In this document: in pieces, positions 1 to 6,349 of the stretch
Layout of the letters: each line of letters begins with the position of its first letter
Position numbering within the stretch: the stretch's first letter is position 1
Source: Chryseobacterium gleum
Lineage (GTDB): Bacteria > Bacteroidota > Bacteroidia > Flavobacteriales_D > Crocinitomicaceae
Reading direction: 5' to 3'
Length of the DNA stretch: 8,476 bases
Assembly: GCA_945877005.1 (NCBI GenBank)
Contig: CAMCQL010000072.1
Location: 1-8,476, forward strand
Program-made: the position numbers and the translations under genes
The notes under the pieces: model-generated
Seen by the model: only the letters and a program-made list of their open reading frames with translations
Databases searched by the model: none
What the model was told of the DNA's origin: nothing

Positions 1-2396
1 ACGAAATCTTGAATCAATCGACCTGCTTTTGTCGGCTCGAAAGTTTCATACGCTTCGTCTACATTTTGAATCAAAGAATGCAATTGCGATATAATCCAAC
101 GATCAATTTCTGGTCGCTCATTGATGTCTAAATCTGCAGCAGAATAATCGAAACCATCGATATTCGCATAGAGTGTAAAGAACGAGTAGGTGTTGTATAA
201 TGTTCCGAAGAATTTACGTTGCACCTCTGTAATTCCGTCTAAGTCAAATTTCAAGTTATCCCAAGGTTGCGCATTAGTAATCATGTACCAACGAGTCGCA
301 TCTGGACCAAATTTATCTAAGGTTGTAAATGGATCAATTGCATTACCCAAACGTTTCGACATTTTTTGTCCATTTTTGTCTAACACCAATCCATTAGAAA
401 TAACGTTTTTATAGGCTACTTTGTCGAATACCATTGTCGCAATAGCGTGAAGGGTATAGAACCAACCACGTGTTTGGTCAACACCTTCAGCAATAAAGTC
501 TGCAGGAAAACTCGCGTGATTGTCAATGTATTCTTTGTTTTCAAATGGATAATGCCATTGTGCATACGGCATCGAACCAGAATCAAACCAAACGTCGATT
601 AAGTCTGCTTCTCGTTGCATTGGTTTTCCAGATGTAGAAACTAAAGTAATTTTATCTACATAATTTTTATGTAAATCGATTTTAGCATAATTTTCGTTTG
701 ACATATCACCCACTACAAAGTCAGCCAATGGGTTACTTACCATAACACCCGCTTGTACCGCTTTATCACATTCGTTTTTCAATTGTTCAACAGAAGAAAT
801 GATGATACGCTCATCGCCTTCTTTTGTCGACCAAATTGGAATTGGAATACCCCAGTAACGCGATCTAGAAAGGTTCCAATCATTTAGATTTTCTAACCAT
901 TTTCCAAAGCGTCCAGTTCCTGTAGATTCTGGTTTCCAGTTGATTGTTTTGTTTAGTTCCATCATGCGTTCTTTCGCAGCTGTTGCTTTAATGAACCATG
1001 AATCTAATGGATAATACAATACTGGTTTGTCAGTTCTCCAACAGTGTGGGTAACTATGTTCGTATTTGGCTACCGCAAATGCTTTATTTTCTTCCTTCAA
1101 TAAGATGGCAATCTGAACGTCTGCTGAACGCTCAGGAGCTTCACCCTCGTTATAATATTCGTTTTTCACATACATTCCAGCAAAAGGACCCACTTCTGGA
1201 CGAAATTTACCTTGTAAATCTACCAGTGGTACTAAGTTTCCGTGCTCGTCTTTTACCAACATTCCTGGTACCCCTGCATCTGCGGCTACACGCGCATCGT
1301 CCGCACCAAATGTTGGCGCAATGTGTACGATACCTGTACCATCCGAAGTAGTAACGAAATCACCACTGATTACTCGAAACGCTTCTTCTGGAGTTTCATC
1401 CGGAAGTACGAATGGTAATAATTGTTCGTATTTTATTCCTACTAAATCTGTACCCAGACATTCACCGGCTACGAAAAAAGGAATCGTTTTATCTCCTTGT
1501 TTATAAGTTGCTAATTCTTCCTCGGAATCTATTGCTGTGAACCCTTTTCCAAATTGGTAGCCCACCAAGTTTTTCGCTAAAATAACATTAATTGGTTCGA
1601 AGGTATATTGGTTGAAGGATCTCACCAAAACGTATTCAATTTTTGGTCCAACACACAATGCAGTATTAGATGGCAATGTCCAAGGAGTAGTCGTCCATGC
1701 CAATAAATGATAAGATTCGTTTCCAAATGGAGTCTGTTCACCATCCTTCACTTTGAACTGCGCTACAACTGTTGTATCTTTTACATCTCGGTAACAACCT
1801 GGCTGGTTAATTTCATGTGATGACAAACCAGTTCCCGCTTTAGGAGAATAAGGTTGAATGGTATATCCTTTGTAAATTAAATTTTTCTCATACAATTGTC
1901 CCAACAACCACCAAACAGATTCCATGTATTTGGAATCATACGTAATGTACGGATCGTTCATATCCACCCAATACCCCATCTGTTGGGTTAAGTTATTCCA
2001 AATGTCTGTATAACGCATGACAGTTTCCTTACATGCTTTATTGTAATCTTCTACGGAAATTTTAGTCCCGATATCCTCTTTGGTGATTCCTAATTCTTTC
2101 TCAACCCCTAATTCGATTGGCAGTCCATGGGTATCCCAACCTGCTTTTCTTTTAACTTGAAAACCTTTCAACGTTTTGTAACGACAAAAAATATCTTTGA
2201 TTGAACGCGCCATAACGTGGTGAATACCTGGAAGACCATTTGCAGAAGGAGGACCTTCAAAAAAAACAAAAGGTTTATGCCCTTCACGTGTTGACATGGA
2301 TTTCTCAAACACTTGTTGATTTTCCCATTTTTCTAACACATTTTTAGCAACTTCAGGTAGATTCAATCCTTTGTATTCGTTGTATTTTAGGCTCAT
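1..2396 (-). CDS. ileS: Isoleucine--tRNA ligase, type 2 (eukaryotic-like), 3' end outside window
   Basis: Cytoplasmic enzyme that activates isoleucine with ATP and charges tRNA-Ile. The ATG at 2394-2396 opens 798 uninterrupted codons that run off the window edge; the family is usually about 1,100-1,150 residues, so most of the anticodon-binding and C-terminal region is missing. Visible landmarks: the class I signature region PPSANGLPGIHHV with GIHH at residues 57-60 (the usual HIGH order is swapped), GWDTHGLPIE shortly after, the editing (CP1) domain with WTTTPWTLPSN from residue 234 and GTGIVHIAP around residues 354-361 followed by FGADD (first Asp at 366), HSYPHCWRTDKP, DVWFDSG at 601-607, and KMSKR at 678-682. 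The editing domain should clear misactivated valine. Overall style matches the IleS2 form of Bacteroidota, which is typically insensitive to mupirocin (family knowledge). It has its own likely promoter and lies 110 bases downstream of the unrelated adhesin-like genes. No frameshift seen. Confidence 0.97.
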   Translation of the reverse strand, partial: MSLKYNEYKGLNLPEVAKNVLEKWENQQVFEKSMSTREGHKPFVFFEGPPSANGLPGIHHVMARSIKDIFCRYKTLKGFQVKRKAGWDTHGLPIELGVEKELGITKEDIGTKISVEDYNKACKETVMRYTDIWNNLTQQMGYWVDMNDPYITYDSKYMESVWWLLGQLYEKNLIYKGYTIQPYSPKAGTGLSSHEINQPGCYRDVKDTTVVAQFKVKDGEQTPFGNESYHLLAWTTTPWTLPSNTALCVGPKIEYVLVRSFNQYTFEPINVILAKNLVGYQFGKGFTAIDSEEELATYKQGDKTIPFFVAGECLGTDLVGIKYEQLLPFVLPDETPEEAFRVISGDFVTTSDGTGIVHIAPTFGADDARVAADAGVPGMLVKDEHGNLVPLVDLQGKFRPEVGPFAGMYVKNEYYNEGEAPERSADVQIAILLKEENKAFAVAKYEHSYPHCWRTDKPVLYYPLDSWFIKATAAKERMMELNKTINWKPESTGTGRFGKWLENLNDWNLSRSRYWGIPIPIWSTKEGDERIIISSVEQLKNECDKAVQAGVMVSNPLADFVVGDMSNENYAKIDLHKNYVDKITLVSTSGKPMQREADLIDVWFDSGSMPYAQWHYPFENKEYIDNHASFPADFIAEGVDQTRGWFYTLHAIATMVFDKVAYKNVISNGLVLDKNGQKMSKRLGNAIDPFTTLDKFGPDATRWYMITNAQPWDNLKFDLDGITEVQRKFFGTLYNTYSFFTLYANIDGFDYSAADLDINERPEIDRWIISQLHSLIQNVDEAYETFEPTKAGRLIQDF

Positions 2397-2422
2397 GTTT
2401 TGATTAATTTCAAAATAAAGCA

Positions 2423-2447
2423 CAAAGATAAAATAAATTAAGCAAAA
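2423..2447 (-). promoter_or_regulatory. Likely ileS promoter (Bacteroidota sigma-70 type)
   Basis: Read on the minus strand, TATCTTTG at 2430-2423 matches the Bacteroidota -7 consensus TAnnTTTG exactly and lies 26 bases before the ileS ATG, which would give a leader of roughly 20 bases. A TTTTG at 2447-2443 is the nearest candidate for the -33 TTTG box, but the 12-base gap is shorter than the usual 17-20, so the -33 assignment is weak. The position, just 5' of a housekeeping gene and after a different gene pair, fits an independent promoter. Confidence 0.5.
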
Positions 2448-2471
2448 GACTTAGCCTAAAACTTCACGAAA

Positions 2472-2498
2472 CTTGAATTATTAAGGAGATTACTCAAG
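2472..2498 (-). terminator. Weak stem-loop after the adhesin-like gene pair
   Basis: Immediately after the stop of the 1260-residue gene the minus strand reads CTTGAG..TTCAAG around a short loop: a stem of about seven pairs (one G-T wobble), followed by TTTCGTGAAGTTTT rather than a clean T-run. It is placed where a terminator for the upstream operon would be expected, but the low GC content and imperfect T-tract make it a weak candidate. Confidence 0.3.
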
Positions 2499-2506
2499 AA
2501 ATAAGA

Positions 2507-5500
2507 CTAATTCAGAACGATTTTTCTTGTAACAATCGTCTTGTTTTTATCATCTTTTAAATGAAATAAATACGTGCCACTTTCGCCTAAATCACGCAAT
2601 GAGACTTCAAATTGTTGTGTATTTACCAATCGTGTATAGACCAATTTTCCAGTCGGATCATAAATATGAACTGTATATTTATACATTAAAGTATAAGTTC
2701 CGTTGTCTATAATTAATTTATCGCTGGTTGGATTTGGATACAAACTAATTGTATTTTCAACCATTGAATTTAAACCTGTAGTGATTTTTACTTTTATTTT
2801 CAAGATTGAAACAGTATCTGTAATGGTCTTTTGAACGTAAAGTGTATCATATACATTGATATTTGTAGTATCATAAACCATTACTCTAATTGTATCGTAT
2901 TTTTTACATACCGTACTTGTAGAATCAAAGACTAAAATCTCTTGCGTGCGACTAGAAAAACAAGTATTGTTCAAACCTGTCAACTCATGCGTCACTGATT
3001 TTACACCCAATCCTAATTCCATTGGTCGAATCTGAGTAATTTCTTTTCCTTTCAAGATAAATTTTCCACCTGCAACTTTCGGTGTTAACGTAATTGGCTG
3101 GTTATTAATTTCAACAAAATGAGGCATCGTGAAAGATGGATCAGGTAACTCATTCACAATCAAGTCAAAGGATTTATTTTGAGCACACAAAACATTTAAA
3201 GGTAAAAAAGTATAACTTTTTGATACTTGATTATCAACAATTGAAGGCGACCATTGCCCAAAAATTCCATTCTTAGTTGTTGTAGGTAGAGAAATAGTAT
3301 CTCCTTTACATATAGGAGGGAAACCATCAAACAAAGGAGTAAGAGTAGGCTGAATTTTAATTGACAATTCTTTTGAATACGCACATTGTTTTTCAAATGG
3401 AAGAAACGTATAGGTTTGAGTTGCATTTGAATTCCAATTTGGGACCCAATTACCAGAAATTAATTCATTCGAAGTAGTAACTAACGGAGACACTATTTTA
3501 CCAGAACAGAACAAAGTGTCGATAGAAAATGTAGGTAATACTTTTTCTTTTACTTCTACTACTAATTGATAGGAAGTCGCACAAACCTCATTCGTTGGAG
3601 TAAATGTGTATCCTTTTGTTTGATCGAAATCTACTGGAGGAAACCAAGAGCCTGTAATACCTTCCAAAGACGATGGAGCAAGGCTAAACACATCCCCTTT
3701 ACAAAGCGGTGGAATGGAATCAAAAGATAATTTTCGTAAAGGTTTAATTAAAATATTTTTTGAAAATTCATTTTTACACAAACCCTTCGTTGTATAGGTC
3801 AAAATATGATTTCCTGCTGGAGAATTTTTCAAATCAAGCTCACCAGAAAACATATCTACAATCAAACTATCAGATGAAAAAACACCCCCTTTCAAACCTG
3901 TTACACGTGGTGATACAAACGCAACAGTTGGACAAAATACTGTATCGTATAATGTATAAGTGGCATCGTCTAAAGGATTAACAATAAAACTAAAAGATGT
4001 GGATTGCCCTCTACAACTTTTAATAATCGGTGTAACCGTCAATAATGAAGTAATATTTTGACCTTTAACTCCAAGCGCCTTAAAACTAGGAATATCATTC
4101 ACTCCAGTACCTTGTAAACCGATGGATTGATTCGAATTAATCCATTCAAAAGATGTTGCGTAACCATTGAATTTTACAGTATCAAAAAATGAATTTTGAC
4201 AGGCTAACAGATTGATCATTTGATTTACTACTGGTGTGCCAATAATTTCAATCTGCTGAGACTTTTGATTTGGGCAAGTGCCTGTTGATTGATACGTCAC
4301 TTGATAAATGCCTTCTAATGAAGTTTCTAGATTAATTGCTCCGGTTGAAGCATTCAATACAATTCCTTCTTTGTTAGAAGTATAAGTACCTCCAAGCAAT
4401 CCTGAAAACGATGGTATCGGATTCGATTCTCCAAGACAATATTCACTTTTATTGTATGAAAAATTTATACTGTCTAATTCATTCGTTGTTAATGTAAATA
4501 ATTTACTCTCGCCAATACATTCTCCACTGACAGGTGTCACTTGTATCACACTGCTACCTGGATTTACTCCCTGAAAAGAAGCAATTGATCCACTGCCATT
4601 TAATGGTAATCCAATCGCAACATCATTATTCACCCAATTAAAATCAGTTTCAGAAGAACCTGAGAAATTTATAGTATTGAAAGTACTTCCCTTACAAATC
4701 GTTTGATCAGCAATTGAAACTAAAAACGGTTGTTGCTTGATCGATACCAATTGATTTAATTCACTTTTACAGCTACCAGAAGAAACATATGTAACAATGT
4801 AATCGCCTGGTGAAGAATTTTGAACAATAATTTTACCATTTGACGGATTAATATCTAAACCTTGAGGAGAACTTGAAAATACACCTGTTGAATTACCTGT
4901 TTGCGATGGAACTACAGGTGCTTCATTTGCACAAAACTGAGAAGAACTATAGGCATAATTTACAGAGTCTTTTGAATTTATTGTAATAACAAATGATTTT
5001 GGTGTTCCTTTACAATTTTCTATGTAAGGTGTCATTGTAATTGTAGCAAATATCGAAACTCCTCCAGCAGTCGTTCCTTTTGCCTGAAACGAAGGCACAA
5101 TATCAGAACCTGATGCAGCAAGGCCGATCGCATTGCTTGAATTAACCCAATCAATTCGAGATACATCTTTGCCCGAAAGCTGAATTACTGAAGAAACTTG
5201 ACCCTCACAGAATGTGCGATCCAATACATTATCCACTTCTGATACTGGTAATATTGTAACACTGACCTCCGATGAATCTTTACATAATCCAGGTGTAATG
5301 TAGCGAATTACATAAGTTCCTTTAACAGTATTGTCTAAATTAATTTTACCGTTTGAATTATCTAAAAAAACACTTGTACTTAAAGATTTAAAAACACCCC
5401 CAAGTACACCTTTGATAATTGGAACAGGATAATTATCTGTTTTACAAAATTTACCCCCACTTGTATATTCAAAAGAGGAATTTTCAAAGTTTTCTATATT

Positions 5501-6289
5501 AACTCTAACAATCTCGCTATTTCCAACACATTCCTCTAACATCGGAGTAATTGAAAACATTGCATAACCAGAATTTACACCTTGTTCTAGGGAAGCTATC
5601 TGGTTAATTAGTGTTCCATTTCCAACTCCTAAAGAATCATGTAGCCCAATCACTCCAGATTGAACAACTTTCCAATCATAAGTAACATCATTCAATGGAT
5701 TCGATAGTAAAATATTTACTGAACTTCCTGTACAGATGCGTTTTTCAGTAAATCCCAAATCTAAAACTGGTGTATGTTTAACCGTAACTACTGTAGACGC
5801 ACTACAACCATTAATATCCGTAAAATAAATTGATGCCATTCCTGCTCCCACGGCAAACACTTCGCCAGTAATTGGATCTAAATCTACAATATTAGCATCA
5901 GATGAAATCCATGCAGAAGTGGATGCAGGAGAATTTGTGCTGGTAAACTTAGAAGAAACCTTTTCACATAAGATCGTTGTACCCTCAATCGTTGGGACTG
6001 AATTTACTTTTATTTTAACAGTGTCCTTACACCCATACTTATCTGTATAGACAATTTCACTTTCACCGACTTGATTTCCAAGAAAAAAACCGCCTCCATT
6101 TGTAAGTGTTACATTGTCTAATATTTCCCAATTGGAACCAAACTCCGAAGGATTCGATCCAATCAACTCAACAACTGCGCCTTTGCATACTTTAAGAGGT
6201 CCATCCACAGTTGGTTTAATGCACCCTTCCTGAGCAACACCATATGAGCATAAAAACATTAATAAAATAAATGTGCTAAAAGCTTTCAT
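2507..6289 (-). CDS. Large T9SS-exported repeat protein, adhesin-like, 1260 aa
   Basis: Start chosen at the ATG at 6287-6289: it begins a good signal peptide (MKAFSTFILLMFLCSYGVA, then Gln20). A TTG four codons upstream would only add four residues. Order of parts: two Ig-like domains (about 21-97 and 98-172, the second with a Big_2-like WISSD...TGEVFAVGAG pattern); four composite repeats of 164-174 residues (174-849), each a PKD-like half (W-x-N-S/N...IGL...SF...C.G) plus a half with GG(V/T)(F/Y).S...TG.I.L...G.Y.(V/I)(T/R)Y...C; three ~65-residue repeats (850-1046) of the ICKGD...G.W.P...YTF.P...CA type; a further Ig/PKD-like module (about 1050-1120); a stalk with YDT motifs (about 1129-1162); and a T9SS type A sorting tail (about 1176-1260) with LYPNPTSDKLIIDNG, a GTY strand and terminal TRKIVLN. 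It should cross the inner membrane by Sec and the outer membrane by T9SS. No catalytic motif is seen, so a surface adhesin or matrix role is an inference. It lies 60 bases after the 649-residue gene with no good promoter between, so they are probably co-transcribed. Confidence 0.93.
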   Translation of the reverse strand: MKAFSTFILLMFLCSYGVAQEGCIKPTVDGPLKVCKGAVVELIGSNPSEFGSNWEILDNVTLTNGGGFFLGNQVGESEIVYTDKYGCKDTVKIKVNSVPTIEGTTILCEKVSSKFTSTNSPASTSAWISSDANIVDLDPITGEVFAVGAGMASIYFTDINGCSASTVVTVKHTPVLDLGFTEKRICTGSSVNILLSNPLNDVTYDWKVVQSGVIGLHDSLGVGNGTLINQIASLEQGVNSGYAMFSITPMLEECVGNSEIVRVNIENFENSSFEYTSGGKFCKTDNYPVPIIKGVLGGVFKSLSTSVFLDNSNGKINLDNTVKGTYVIRYITPGLCKDSSEVSVTILPVSEVDNVLDRTFCEGQVSSVIQLSGKDVSRIDWVNSSNAIGLAASGSDIVPSFQAKGTTAGGVSIFATITMTPYIENCKGTPKSFVITINSKDSVNYAYSSSQFCANEAPVVPSQTGNSTGVFSSSPQGLDINPSNGKIIVQNSSPGDYIVTYVSSGSCKSELNQLVSIKQQPFLVSIADQTICKGSTFNTINFSGSSETDFNWVNNDVAIGLPLNGSGSIASFQGVNPGSSVIQVTPVSGECIGESKLFTLTTNELDSINFSYNKSEYCLGESNPIPSFSGLLGGTYTSNKEGIVLNASTGAINLETSLEGIYQVTYQSTGTCPNQKSQQIEIIGTPVVNQMINLLACQNSFFDTVKFNGYATSFEWINSNQSIGLQGTGVNDIPSFKALGVKGQNITSLLTVTPIIKSCRGQSTSFSFIVNPLDDATYTLYDTVFCPTVAFVSPRVTGLKGGVFSSDSLIVDMFSGELDLKNSPAGNHILTYTTKGLCKNEFSKNILIKPLRKLSFDSIPPLCKGDVFSLAPSSLEGITGSWFPPVDFDQTKGYTFTPTNEVCATSYQLVVEVKEKVLPTFSIDTLFCSGKIVSPLVTTSNELISGNWVPNWNSNATQTYTFLPFEKQCAYSKELSIKIQPTLTPLFDGFPPICKGDTISLPTTTKNGIFGQWSPSIVDNQVSKSYTFLPLNVLCAQNKSFDLIVNELPDPSFTMPHFVEINNQPITLTPKVAGGKFILKGKEITQIRPMELGLGVKSVTHELTGLNNTCFSSRTQEILVFDSTSTVCKKYDTIRVMVYDTTNINVYDTLYVQKTITDTVSILKIKVKITTGLNSMVENTISLYPNPTSDKLIIDNGTYTLMYKYTVHIYDPTGKLVYTRLVNTQQFEVSLRDLGESGTYLFHLKDDKNKTIVTRKIVLN
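2804..2905 (-). repeat. (Y)DT stalk repeats of the 1260-residue protein
   Basis: Residues 1129-1162 contain YDTIRVMV, YDTTNINV, YDTLYVQK and TDTVSILK, a Tyr/Thr-Asp-Thr motif recurring every 8-10 residues between the last Ig-like module and the T9SS tail. Alternating hydrophobic residues after each DT suggest short beta strands. It is probably a spacer that holds the folded modules away from the anchored tail. Confidence 0.75.
3152..3742 (-). repeat. Three tandem ~65-residue 'GxW-P...YTF.P...CA' repeats
   Basis: Residues 850-1046 of the 1260-residue protein hold three copies: PPLCKGD...GITGSWFPP...YTFTP...VCA, then LFCSG...LISGNWVP...YTFLP...QCA, then PPICKGD...GIFGQWSP...YTFLP...LCA. The middle copy is the most divergent. 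A fourth member of this module sits in the neighbouring 649-residue protein at residues 355-420. The module is common in large Bacteroidota surface proteins (recalled, not searched). Confidence 0.85.
3743..5770 (-). repeat. Four composite ~170-residue tandem protein repeats
   Basis: Within the 1260-residue protein, residues 174-347, 348-520, 521-685 and 686-849 are four copies of one two-part unit. Each copy starts at a Pro. In copies 2-4 the first half has C.(G/N)S/Q, a W(V/I)N segment and IGL.(..)G...(P/A)SF; copy 1 is more divergent (DWKVVQSGVIGL). The second half carries F/Y-C, then GLLGGTYTS-like, TGAINL-like and GIYQVTYQS-like strands ending in a Cys. Two Cys occur in nearly every half. 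Copies are diverged at both protein and DNA level, so the array is old rather than a recent expansion. Confidence 0.85.
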
Positions 6290-6349
6290 GTAATAATTCA
6301 ATATTTTAATATAAAATCTACAAAATACAAAAAGTAATTGAAACTTTAA

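Noticed and set aside
190..414. Plus-strand open frame of 74 codons
   Set aside because: Lies antisense within ileS, whose frame is clearly coding (KMSKR region); no recognisable protein.
998..1506. Plus-strand open frames of 117 and 61 codons
   Set aside because: Antisense to conserved ileS segments (HSYPHCWRTDKP, editing domain); shadows of the real gene.
3196..3981. Small open frames on both strands inside the 1260-residue gene
   Set aside because: They overlap well-defined protein repeats in the main frame and have no domain or signal of their own.
6230..6289. Lipoprotein signal because of Cys14 (MFLCSYG) in the 1260-residue protein
   Set aside because: The residues before the Cys do not match a lipobox, and GVA-Q a few residues later is a good signal peptidase I site.
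6287..6301. TTG start four codons upstream of the ATG of the 1260-residue protein
   Set aside because: The ATG gives a standard signal peptide beginning MKAF; the extra four residues add nothing.
6290..6349. Separate promoter for the 1260-residue gene
   Set aside because: TAGATTTT comes close to the -7 consensus but has no spaced TTTG upstream; in such AT-rich DNA this is weak, and an operon is simpler.
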